Source: Alphaproteobacteria bacterium | GTDB taxonomy: Bacteria > Pseudomonadota > Alphaproteobacteria > Micropepsales > Micropepsaceae | Direction: 5' to 3' | Length of the DNA: 59,743 nucleotides | NCBI GenBank assembly: GCA_017307355.1 | Contig: JAFKFG010000020.1 | Span: 1 to 59,743, forward strand | In this document: positions 33,370 through 42,200 of the stretch, piece by piece | Layout of the letters: the number at the start of each line of letters is the position of its first letter | Position numbering within the stretch: the first letter of the stretch is position 1 | The notes under the pieces: model-generated | The model's input: only the letters and a program-made list of their open reading frames with translations | What the model was told of the DNA's origin: nothing | Databases searched by the model: none | Position numbers and translations under genes: made by a program

Positions 33370-34725
33370 ATGCTCGGCACCACCCTTTCGCGCTGGACCA
33401 TGTCCTATTTCGCAGCGGCGCTTTGCTTCCTGATTGGCGCCGAGGCTTTGATGGCCGCCGGATATGGCTTTCCTTCCGCGCCTCTCCGAGCGCCCGAAAC
33501 CCTCCTCCTGGTGCATCTTGTGGCGATCGGTTGGCTCAGCCTGCTGGTGTGCGGCGCGCTTCTGCAATTCGTGCCCGTCATCGTCGCGCGCCCTCTACAT
33601 AACGATACATTGCCGTTGCCTGCTCTGCTATTTCTCATAGCGGGGCTTGCCGGATTGCTCGGCGGCTTTCTCCAGCTTGCCGGTACGTTCACCGCCAACT
33701 TTTCCCTCTTCCCTTTCGCAACCGCGGCGCTTGCGACCGGCTTCGGTCTCATCCTGTATAATCTTGGCCGCACATTGGCGGCGGTGCGGCCGTTACCGCT
33801 GGCGGCCCGCTTTGTCGGCGTCGCACTCATTTCACTTGTGGCAACCGTGGCATTGGGCGGGACATTCGCGCTCTCCCTCGGTCTGACGATTTCCAATCCA
33901 CTCGCCCTGAAAATCGCGAGCTCTGCACTTCCCCTTCACGTGGTTGCCGGGGTCGGCGGCTGGCTGACCTTCGCGGCAATGGGCGTCAGCTACCGCCTGC
34001 TGGCGATGTTCATGCTGGCACCCGAGCTGGAAGGCGGGCGACCGCACATGGTCTTGTGGTTGGGTACCATCGCACTCGCCGTGACGATTCTGGGCGGGCT
34101 CGCGCTGCTGATAGCAGACGCATCCCTCTCGCCCGCCCTGCTTGCTGGGGGCATTCTCAGTCTTGCAGCGCTCGGCCTTTATGGCGCGGATGTCCTATAC
34201 CTCTATCGCGCTCGGACCCGCCGCATCATCGAATTGAACAGTGAAATGACCGCCTTCGCCTTGGTCTCTTTCGCTGCCGCCGCCATCTTGGCGTTGGCGC
34301 TTGCCGGCCTTCAGCGATTCTCAGGGCAGATCGGCGCGCTAACTTTTCTTGTCCTGTTCGGATGGCTCACGGGGTTGGGACTCGCCAAGCTGTACAAAAT
34401 CATCGCCTTCCTCACATGGCTGGAATGCTACGGGCCGGTTCTGGGCAAAACCTCGACACCCCGGGTGCAGGACCTTGTCGCCGAGGGCCGTGCACGTGGA
34501 TGGTTCTTTCTGTACTACGCCGCCACATGGGTTGCGACCGCAGCGCTTCTCGCGTCGTTCGTGTTGCTATTCCGCCTGGCGGCCGCCGCAATGATGCTGG
34601 CGACCGTCGCAATCATCATCCAGCTTATTCGCACGCGCCTGCTCTTGAATATCCACGACCTGGCCGCATTCCCCGCGGGTGTGCATCGGCCGCACCTGCT
34701 TGTTTGCGTTCCGGAATCCAGCTGA
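33370..34725 (+). CDS. Polytopic membrane protein with oxidase-like histidine motifs
   Basis: A 451-aa inner-membrane protein with about 12 helices. Two helices carry histidine motifs resembling those of CcoN/NnrS-type heme proteins: LLVHLVAIGWLSLLVCGAL near residue 57 (H-x4-GW) and LPLHVVAGVGGWLTFAAMGV near residue 190. The conserved copper and catalytic histidines of true oxidases are not complete, so it is not a terminal oxidase. A heme-binding relative of NnrS acting against NO is my best guess. The ATG at 33370 is supported by GGGAGG upstream. A truncated copy of its start lies at 50781. Confidence 0.65.
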   Translation: MLGTTLSRWTMSYFAAALCFLIGAEALMAAGYGFPSAPLRAPETLLLVHLVAIGWLSLLVCGALLQFVPVIVARPLHNDTLPLPALLFLIAGLAGLLGGFLQLAGTFTANFSLFPFATAALATGFGLILYNLGRTLAAVRPLPLAARFVGVALISLVATVALGGTFALSLGLTISNPLALKIASSALPLHVVAGVGGWLTFAAMGVSYRLLAMFMLAPELEGGRPHMVLWLGTIALAVTILGGLALLIADASLSPALLAGGILSLAALGLYGADVLYLYRARTRRIIELNSEMTAFALVSFAAAAILALALAGLQRFSGQIGALTFLVLFGWLTGLGLAKLYKIIAFLTWLECYGPVLGKTSTPRVQDLVAEGRARGWFFLYYAATWVATAALLASFVLLFRLAAAAMMLATVAIIIQLIRTRLLLNIHDLAAFPAGVHRPHLLVCVPESS

Positions 34726-34744
34726 AGCATAGGAGCCCGATGTT

Positions 34745-35275
34745 ATGACACAGAGTTATGTTGACCTCGACGTCCGCCCCATTCTCCGCGACGGCGGCGA
34801 GCCGTTCGGGAAAATCATGGAAGCTGTCGCCGCGCTTGGACAAGATCAGGGCCTGCGCCTCTATGCGACGTTCAAACCGGTGCCGCTTTTCGGCGTCCTG
34901 GAAGCGAAGGGCTTCACCCACGAGGCCAAAGAGATCGGTGGCGGGGATTGGGAAGTCCTATTCCGCCGCAGCGGCACGCCGGTGAAACGCGAAGCGGAGA
35001 CAGCCCCCGCCACGAGCACGGCGGGATGGCCGGACCCTGTTCAGCAGATGGATAATCGCGACCTCGAACCGCCCGAGCCCATGGTGCGCATTCTCTCCGC
35101 ACTCGAAACCATGGAAGCCGGTGAGGTGCTGTCAGCCCTGCTGCGTCGCGAGCCGATGTTTCTCTTTCCGCAACTCGCAAAGCGCGGGCACACTTGGCGG
35201 GGCGGGCTTGAGCCGGACGGCATCAACTACAAAATTCTCATACGCGTGGGCCGTCCGCCGGACACCGCCGCCTGA
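34745..35275 (+). CDS. Tandem DUF2249 protein
   Basis: A 176-aa soluble protein with two DUF2249-like halves joined by a flexible linker (about residues 78-105, rich in Pro, Ala and Thr). The first half holds LRLYATFKPVPLFGVLEAKG and WEVLFRR; the second holds LSALLRREPMFLFPQL and the strand YKILIRVGR. It follows the membrane protein by 19 bp. A partner function with the single-domain DUF2249 protein is inferred. Confidence 0.75.
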   Translation: MTQSYVDLDVRPILRDGGEPFGKIMEAVAALGQDQGLRLYATFKPVPLFGVLEAKGFTHEAKEIGGGDWEVLFRRSGTPVKREAETAPATSTAGWPDPVQQMDNRDLEPPEPMVRILSALETMEAGEVLSALLRREPMFLFPQLAKRGHTWRGGLEPDGINYKILIRVGRPPDTAA

Positions 35276-35307
35276 CGGCTTGATCGGCAACATCGGAAAA
35301 ACGGAAC

Positions 35308-35946
35308 ATGTTCATCTTGACCGAAGAAACCACCGATCCGAACAGCCTACGGTTCCTGCCGGGCCAACCGGTTCTGCGCAACCGCACGTTGGAGATCCGG
35401 ACCCGGAAAGAGGCAGCGATCTCGCCACTTGCCGACAGGCTGTTCCAGATTCAGGGAATATCAACCGTCGTGTTGGGACCCGATCATGTCACAGTAACAA
35501 AGCACGAGAGCGATTGGCAGCACCTGAAACCAGTGATTCTGGGAGCGATCATGGACCATTTCGTGTCCGGAGCGCCGGTGCTGCGTACGGCCGCGCCGCT
35601 TCCGATCGCTTCAGCGGGGCGGTCAACAGATGTGCTGACCGGGGAAATCCGCGAAGCCTTGCGACGGGTGATCGACCCCGAGCTGGGGTACAACATTGTT
35701 GACTTGGGCCTGGTCTACGACGTTGTGGCGGCAGATAACGGCGACGTCGTAGTTACCATGACCACCACCACGCCAGGCTGTCCCGCCACCAATTATTTGA
35801 GTGAGGGCGCTCGTGCCTGCGCGGCATCAGTCGGCGGTACCGGCAATGTCGAGGTTCGCCTCACTTACGAGCCGAAATGGTCAATCGAACTCATGAGTGA
35901 CGATGCGCGGAATCATTTCGCAGCCCAGCGTCGTGGAAGGCGATGA
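35308..35946 (+). CDS. Nfu N-domain fused to MIP18-type Fe-S assembly domain
   Basis: A 212-aa fusion. Residues 1-90 match the Nfu_N scaffold domain (MFILTEETTDPNSLRFLPGQ, then FQIQGISTVVLGPDHVTVTK). After a linker, residues about 108-195 match the MIP18/DUF59 (SufT, PaaD-like) domain, with VIDPELGYNIVDLGLVYDV and the TPGCPATNYL motif around Cys158. Normal Nfu proteins instead carry a C-terminal CxxC domain, absent here. It should act in delivering or repairing Fe-S clusters in the cytoplasm, which suits an operon under a nitric-oxide-type operator because NO destroys such clusters. Confidence 0.8.
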   Translation: MFILTEETTDPNSLRFLPGQPVLRNRTLEIRTRKEAAISPLADRLFQIQGISTVVLGPDHVTVTKHESDWQHLKPVILGAIMDHFVSGAPVLRTAAPLPIASAGRSTDVLTGEIREALRRVIDPELGYNIVDLGLVYDVVAADNGDVVVTMTTTTPGCPATNYLSEGARACAASVGGTGNVEVRLTYEPKWSIELMSDDARNHFAAQRRGRR

Positions 35947-36203
35947 CAATGAATCCCGGCCCCGCAAACAGCTCAACATCTCCGCCGGATACAACGGACT
36001 CGCTATCCGGCGTTCTCCTTGCAAGCCTGTACGCCCTGGCAGAGGTTGGTGAAACCGAAGCGGCTTGCCGGTTCGCTGGCCGGGCCTGCGCGATCCTCAG
36101 ACGGTCGAGCCCTACATCCGCGCGCCGCTTCAATGCCCTGTTGCATCGACTGGCGCCGCGACTGACATGGCGCGAGCCGCCTTATGCTAAGGACCGAAAA
36201 TGA
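35943..36203 (+). CDS. Hypothetical protein
   Basis: An 86-aa protein coupled by 4-bp overlaps to the genes on both sides. The N-terminal 20 residues are Pro/Ser/Thr-rich; the rest is helical (VLLASLYALAEVGETEAACR, then ARRFNALLHRLAPRL) with two cysteines. No family is recognised. The exact operon coupling supports a real gene with a role linked to its neighbours. Confidence 0.65.
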   Translation: MTMNPGPANSSTSPPDTTDSLSGVLLASLYALAEVGETEAACRFAGRACAILRRSSPTSARRFNALLHRLAPRLTWREPPYAKDRK

Positions 36204-36487
36204 GTGATATTCCCGTGGCCTTGCCTGCCAACGTAACGGCCTATCGTCGTACACCCGACTTCACACCGGAAAACATCCCCGAGAAGTTGCGTGCCGCACA
36301 TTCCACAAAACCCGGCACCTGGGGCCTGCTTCATGTTCTGGAAGGACGGCTTCTGTATCGGCTCGAGGCGCCCCGTCAAGGCGAGCGCCATCTCGCGGCG
36401 GGCGACACGGTCGTGATCGAACCCACGATCCACCACCATGTCGCGTTCATCGAACCAGGTCGCTTTTTTGTAGAATTCTACCGCTGA
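36200..36487 (+). CDS. DUF1971 (TehB-like cupin) protein
   Basis: A 95-aa single-domain cupin of the DUF1971 family, related to the N-terminal part of some TehB proteins. It contains TWGLLHVLEGRLLYRLEAP, then DTVVIEPTIHHHVAFIEPGR with a histidine cluster suited to metal binding, and ends RFFVEFYR. Such proteins occur in nitric oxide and nitrite stress clusters. It closes the DUF2249 operon. Confidence 0.8.
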   Translation: MSDIPVALPANVTAYRRTPDFTPENIPEKLRAAHSTKPGTWGLLHVLEGRLLYRLEAPRQGERHLAAGDTVVIEPTIHHHVAFIEPGRFFVEFYR

Positions 36488-36615
36488 CCGGTTCAACAAT
36501 TCGAATCATTCACGAATGACCGGATACTTTGGGCGCACATTTTCCTTTGACCCGCCAAACCCACGCGCACGTCGGTAGAATAGCATTCTGCTGACCGGAT
36601 TGGGGCAGATATCTG

Positions 36616-36819
36616 CTAGCGAAATGCCTCTCCGGGGCGAAGGCCCAGGCGGCGGAATACCATGGCTGCCGGGCAGAAGCCGGTGAAGGCTGCCTGGAAC
36701 AGGTTGAGCCCGGCAAAGGCGCTGAGCAGCAGCCACCCTGGGCTGTAGAACCAGCCCAGCAACAGCCCCGCTAACACCACAAGCCCGGCAAAGGCCAGAA
36801 CGGCGCGATCGATATTCAT
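36616..36819 (-). CDS. DUF2892 small membrane protein
   Basis: A 67-aa protein with two membrane helices (AVLAFAGLVVLAGLLLGWF and LLLSAFAGLNLFQAAFTGFC) and the FTGFCPAAMVFRRLG signature of DUF2892, the same module as the tail of YgaP-type rhodaneses. It overlaps the sqr stop by 4 bp, so it is co-translated with the sulfide oxidase and probably handles its sulfur product or membrane docking. Confidence 0.82.
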   Translation of the reverse strand: MNIDRAVLAFAGLVVLAGLLLGWFYSPGWLLLSAFAGLNLFQAAFTGFCPAAMVFRRLGLRPGEAFR

Positions 36820-38108
36820 GGGTTCATCCTCCTGTGGGAGCCTGTCAACCGGTGTATTCCCAGGGTCTCCATGATCCAACGCTCATAGAAGGGCTCGCTT
36901 TCACCGCGCCGGATCTTGCGGAGAAAGAATTTCTCGAAGGCAATTTTGGCGTAATGAACCCAAGCGCCCTGCGACGACCAGTTCACGTTGCGGGGTGGAA
37001 TCTGGGGCTCGGCAACGAAGGCGATGCCGTCGTCGCCAAAATCGGCCAGGCAGACGGCATTCCAGGTCGCCTCGACGCCAGGCTCGGCGCCCTTCAGCAG
37101 CGCACCTATATTCCGGGCCGTGGCGGTTACCATGGATTCGATCATGAAGCCGGTCTTGGGCACACCCACCGGAACCGGCGTGGGCCCAACCGGCGCAATG
37201 GCGACACAGACTCCCACGCTGAAGACATTGGGGAAGTTTGGATTGCGCTGATTCTTCCCCGCCAGGACGAAGCCGCGCGGATTGGTCAGGCGCTCGACCC
37301 CGCGCACCGCGGCCACGCCACGAAACGCCGGCAGGATCATGGCGTAGGAGAAGGGAAGTTCGCTCGTTTTCTTGACATTGCCGTCCTCAGCCACTTCTTC
37401 GACCGCGATCTTTCCCGCCTCGACATTCTTGATACGCGCATTGGTGATCCACTTGATGTGACGGTTGCGCATCTCGCTTTCCAGAAGGCCCTTGGTGTCG
37501 CCGACACCGTCCAGGCCGAGGTGGCCGATATAGGGCTCGGGCGTGACGAAACTCATCGGCACCTTGTCCCGGATCCGGCGCTTGCGCAGCTCGGTGTCCA
37601 GAATGAGAGCGAATTCATAGGCCGGCCCAAAGCAGGAGGCTCCCTGCGCCGCGCCGATCACGATGGGACCGGGATTCTTGGTGAAGGCTTCGAAGGCCTC
37701 GTACGCTTTCTCGGCATGATCGATATGGCAGATAGACTGGGTATGGCCATGGGGGCCAAGGCCCGGGATTTCATCGAAGGCAAGGTCCGGCCCGGTCGCT
37801 ATGACAAGATAGTCATAGGAGACATCGGTGCCATCGGTAAGTTCAATGCGGTTCTCGGTCGGATGCACGCGCTTTGCGCCTTGGGTTATGAAATCGATGC
37901 GCTTCCTCTTCATCACATCGTGAAGATCGACCTCGATTTCCTCGCGATCGCGCCAGCCGACCGCGACCCAGGGATTCGATGGCACGAAATGAAAGCGGGA
38001 ATCCTGCCCGATCAATGAAAGTCTGTCCGAAGCACCCAGCATCGGTACCAGTTCATAGGCCATCAATGTGCCGCCCAGCCCGGCACCAAGAACCACAATA
38101 TGAGCCAT
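36816..38108 (-). CDS. sqr: Sulfide:quinone oxidoreductase
   Basis: A 430-aa flavoprotein that oxidises sulfide to sulfane sulfur and reduces quinone at the membrane surface. The FAD-binding start is VVLGAGLGGTLMAYEL. Three cysteines at 127 (QSICHIDHAE), 159 (GASCFGPAYE) and 353 (TWNAVCLADFG) align with the catalytic C128, C160 and C356 of Acidithiobacillus ferrooxidans SQR. The C-terminal amphipathic helix (ILRKIRRGESEPFYERW-like region) would anchor it. An Fnr/FixK box lies in the divergent promoter shared with the RND genes. Confidence 0.92.
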   Translation of the reverse strand: MAHIVVLGAGLGGTLMAYELVPMLGASDRLSLIGQDSRFHFVPSNPWVAVGWRDREEIEVDLHDVMKRKRIDFITQGAKRVHPTENRIELTDGTDVSYDYLVIATGPDLAFDEIPGLGPHGHTQSICHIDHAEKAYEAFEAFTKNPGPIVIGAAQGASCFGPAYEFALILDTELRKRRIRDKVPMSFVTPEPYIGHLGLDGVGDTKGLLESEMRNRHIKWITNARIKNVEAGKIAVEEVAEDGNVKKTSELPFSYAMILPAFRGVAAVRGVERLTNPRGFVLAGKNQRNPNFPNVFSVGVCVAIAPVGPTPVPVGVPKTGFMIESMVTATARNIGALLKGAEPGVEATWNAVCLADFGDDGIAFVAEPQIPPRNVNWSSQGAWVHYAKIAFEKFFLRKIRRGESEPFYERWIMETLGIHRLTGSHRRMNP

Positions 38109-38155
38109 AGTCGTTCCTCCTCAGGTTCTTCTACGCCTTACCGGGATCCGGCCAA

Positions 38156-38169
38156 TTGATCTGTCTCAA
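38156..38169. promoter_or_regulatory. Fnr/FixK-type box in the sqr / RND divergent promoter
   Basis: TTGATCTGTCTCAA fits TTGA-N6-TCAA, with one exact TTGAT half. It lies 48 bp upstream of the sqr start and 51 bp before the RND adaptor start, in a 111-bp gap. Confidence 0.5.
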
Positions 38170-38219
38170 GGCCGCTTCGCCGGTTTGCGCCTAATCGAAA
38201 AGATGGAAGCGGTGCGGCG

Positions 38220-39227
38220 ATGCATATCCTCTTGGTGATATTGACTTGGCTGGGTCTGGCCCATGCGTCTGTGGCGCACACGGCGCCGCGGACGCCGCAG
38301 ACTTTCTTGGTCGCCCCATCCCGGGTTCCCGACGAAAAGGCGGTGTTCGCCACGGTTCAGTCTGCCTATGTCGTCCCCGCTCGCTCCCGCCTCGGCGGCA
38401 CAATTCTGGAACTAAAGGTGCGCCAGGGCGATCGGGTCAGCCAAGGCCAGGTCATCGCCACGGTCGGCGATCCCAAGCTGGCGCTGCAGATCGGTTCCTA
38501 TGCGGCGCAAGTCCGCGCGGCGGAAGCCCAGGCCGCCCAGGCCAAGGTGGAACGCGACCGCGCGCAGAATCTGGTGGCGCAGGGCGCCATTTCCCGCAAC
38601 AATTTCGACCAGGCCCGCACGGCCTATGACGTGGCGCTGAGCAACCTCAACTCGATCAGGGCCCAGCGCGCCGTCATCCAGCAGCAGGTCGTCGAAGGGA
38701 GCATATTCGCGCCCGCCTCCGGCCGCGTCATCACCGTGCCGGTCACGGCGGGCACGGTGGTGATGAATGGCGACGCCGTCGCCACGGTGGCGAAGCAGGA
38801 TTTTGTGCTCCGGCTGGAGGTCCCCGAGCGGCACGCGCGGTATTTGAAAGCCGGCGATCCCGTGCGCCTGGACGGCGCCATGCAGGGCCCGAATGACGAC
38901 GCGCGTTCCGGCACCATCACTCTGGTCTATCCGCAAATCGACAATGGCCATGTCGTGGCCGACGCCACTGTGCCCGGCCTCAGCGATTATTTCGTGGGCG
39001 AGCGGATTCCGGTCTGGGTTGGCGCCGGCTCGCGTCAGACCATCATCGTACCGGCGCATCTGCTGATCACGCGCTCCGGCATTGATTATGCGCGGCTGTG
39101 GCGCGGGGATGGGCCCGCCTTGGACGTGCCGATCCAACGCGGCCAGAGCCATCCGACCAAAGCGATCAAGGACGGGATCGAAATCCTGTCCGGCCTCAAG
39201 CCCGGCGACAGGCTGCTCGCTCCATGA
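38220..39227 (+). CDS. RND efflux periplasmic adaptor
   Basis: A 335-aa membrane fusion protein with a signal sequence (MHILLVILTWLGLAHASVAH), lipoyl-like GGTILELKVRQGDRVSQGQV, a coiled-coil with AEAQAAQAKVERDRAQNLV, and beta-barrel ending SGLKPGDRLLAP. It overlaps the RND pump gene by 4 bp. No outer-membrane channel is encoded nearby. Its divergent pairing with sqr suggests a link to sulfur or redox stress, but the substrate is unknown. Confidence 0.88.
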   Translation: MHILLVILTWLGLAHASVAHTAPRTPQTFLVAPSRVPDEKAVFATVQSAYVVPARSRLGGTILELKVRQGDRVSQGQVIATVGDPKLALQIGSYAAQVRAAEAQAAQAKVERDRAQNLVAQGAISRNNFDQARTAYDVALSNLNSIRAQRAVIQQQVVEGSIFAPASGRVITVPVTAGTVVMNGDAVATVAKQDFVLRLEVPERHARYLKAGDPVRLDGAMQGPNDDARSGTITLVYPQIDNGHVVADATVPGLSDYFVGERIPVWVGAGSRQTIIVPAHLLITRSGIDYARLWRGDGPALDVPIQRGQSHPTKAIKDGIEILSGLKPGDRLLAP

Positions 39228-42200
39228 ATCCCGGTCTTTCCGGCAGACTGACGCGGGCGACCATCCGCTCGCCGCTGACGCCGCTTTTCCTGCTGGCCGC
39301 CATCGTCTTCGGCCTGATCGCGCTTGCTGCCATTCCCCGCGAGGAAGAGCCCCAGATCAGCGTACCAATGGTCGATATATTCGTGCAGGCAAACGGGCTC
39401 AAGGCTGCGGACGCAGCCGAGCTCGTCACCAAGCCCCTGGAAGCTATCGTAAAAGGCATCAACGGCGTTGAGCATATCTACAGCCAGACCCAGGACGATC
39501 GCGTCATGGTCACGGCGCGCTTTCTCACCGGCACAAGTGAGGACGATGCCATTCTCAGGGTGCAGGCGAAGCTGCGCGCCAACTACGACCGGATTCCATT
39601 GGGCATTCCCGAGCCCCTGATCGTGGGACGCGGCATCAACGATGTCGCGGTATTCGCCGTGACCTTGTCGCCCATGCCCCGGGCGGCGGCGCGCTGGACT
39701 GAAAGCGATCTTTATACCGTGGCGACCAAGCTCCAGGCGGAGTTGCTGAAGACCGACAATGTTGGGCTGACGTATATATCGGGGGGAACGGCGCAGGAGA
39801 TCAGTGTCGAGCCCGACCCGGAAAAGCTCGCGCTGTTCGGGGTCACGCTGCAGCAGCTGGAAGCCAAGATTCAGGGCGCCAACCGCTCCTTCCTGGCGGG
39901 CCAGTTGCGCCAAGGCGGACGGATGGCCCAAGCCGTGGCGGGTCGCACCCTGGAAGGCATTCCCGATATCGGCCTGTTGCTGATCACTACCCGCGACGGC
40001 CGCCCGGTCTATGTGCGCGACCTAGCGAAGACCGTCATCGAGCCCGCCCCTGCCGAGCATCATGCCTGGTCGATGGTCAGGAGCGGATCGGCCTGGAGTA
40101 CTGCACCCGCCGTGACCCTGGCCTTCGCCAAGCGCGCGGGCGCCAATGCCGTTGTGGTGTCGGACCAGCTTGCCCGGCGCACCGAGATGCTGAAAGGCCG
40201 GTTGATTCCGGCAGACGTCAATGCCGAAATCACCCGCGACTATGGCAAGACCGCCGACGACAAGGCCAACGAGCTGCTCTTCCACCTGGCACTGGCCACC
40301 GTCTCCATTGTCCTTCTGATCGCCTTCGTGATCGGCTGGCGCGAAGCGGGGGTGACCCTGATTGTCATTCCCACCACCATTCTGCTCACCCTCTTTGCCG
40401 CCAATCTGATGGGCTACACCATCAATCGCGTCAGCCTGTTCGCGCTGATATTCTCGATCGGCATCCTGGTCGATGATGCCATCGTGGTGGTGGAAAACAT
40501 CGCCCGACATTGGGCCATGACGGATGGCCGCGACCGCATGACTGCCGCGATCGAGGCGGTCGCGGAAGTCGGCAATCCCACCGTGGTCGCCACCCTGACC
40601 GTCGTCGCCGCGCTTCTGCCCATGTTGTTCGTCTCCGGCATGATGGGCCCCTACATGGCGCCCATACCCGCCAACGCCTCGGCCGCGATGCTGTTCTCCT
40701 TCTTCGTGGCGATGGTGGTGGCGCCCTGGGCGATGCTCAAGCTCTCCCGCGCCCCGCGCAAGCGCGATCGCGAGGCGCATCACGGCGAAGGCAGGTTGGG
40801 CGCCCTCTACCGGCGGCTGGCCGCGCCGGTGGTGGCGTCGCGCAGGAACGCCAAGCGTTTTCTTGCCGCGGTAGCTGCGGCGACTTTGCTCGCCTGCCTG
40901 CTCTTCGTGACCAAAGACGTCACCGTCAAGCTCCTGCCCTTCGACAACAAGTCCGAGCTGGAGGTGCTGGTCGACCTGCCGGAAGGCGCCACGATCGAGG
41001 ATACTGCGCGCACCCTCTTCGCTGCTGCCACCATCACCCAGAGGCTGCCCGAAGTCCGCTCGATCCAGGCCTATGCCGGCGCGCCAGCGCCCTTCAACTT
41101 CAATGGGCTGGTGCGGCACTACTATCTGCGCAACCAGCCCGAGCTGGGTGAGTTACAAGTCAACTTGGTTGCCAAGGATGAACGTTCCCGCGCCAGCCAT
41201 GCCATCGCCTTGGATTTGCGCCACCGCCTCGCCGCCCTGAATCCGCCGCAAGGCAGCGTCGTCAAGGTCGTGGAAGTGCCGCCCGGTCCGCCGGTGCTGG
41301 CTACGCTCCTGGCCGAGATCTATGGGCCGGACGTGAAGACCCGCCGCGCCGTCGCGGAACAGACCAAGGCGCTGTTCCGGTCGGTGCCGTATATCGTCGA
41401 TATCGACGACAGCTATGGCGAGCCCCGCCCACGCCTGCGCATTACTATCGACCAGGACAAGCTGGAATATTTCGGCGTCGAGCAGAGCGACGTCTATGAC
41501 ACGCTGACCGCGCTTCTGGGCGGTGTGCCGGTGGGCTATTCGCATCGCGGACCCGAGCGCGATCCCCTGGAGATCGTGGTGCGCTTGCCCAAATCCGATC
41601 TTGCCTGGAGCCAGAAGCTGGCTTCGACGCCGGTGCCCGCCAACGCGCAGCCGGGCAATAAAGCCGTGGTCGAGCTGGGCGATGTCGTCAGCGTCCACGA
41701 GGAACAGGGTTCGCCCATGCTCTTTCGCCGCGATGGGCATTACGCCGACATGATCACCGCCGAACTCGCAGGGGATTTCGAGGCTCCGATCTATGGCATG
41801 CTGGCGGTGGACAAGCTCGTTGGCCGTCACGATTGGGGCGCGCTGCCCCGGCCACAAATCCTGCTGCACGGCCAGCCCGCGGACGAATCTCAACCCGCGC
41901 TGCTTTGGGACGGCGAATGGGAAGTAACCTATGTCACTTTCCGCGATATGGGGGCTGCGTTTGGCATCGCCATCCTGGGCATCTATGTGCTGGTGGTCGC
42001 GCAGTTTAAAAGCTTCAAGCTGCCGCTGGTTATCCTGACCCCCATACCCCTGACCCTTATCGGAATTGTCCTGGGGCACTGGCTATTCGGCGCACCCTTC
42101 ACCGCGACCTCGATGATTGGCTTCATCGCGCTGGCGGGGATCATCGTACGCAACTCCATACTGCTGGTGGACTTCATCCGCCTTGGCGCTTTACCGGGAA

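Noticed and set aside
36834..38018. Long forward open frame opposite sqr (394 codons)
   Set aside because: It is antisense to a gene with all catalytic SQR residues, and its composition is that of a shadow frame with no recognisable domain.
40022..41119. Long reverse open frame inside the RND pump gene
   Set aside because: Histidine-, glycine- and aspartate-rich translation typical of the antisense of GC-rich membrane genes; the pump gene is complete.
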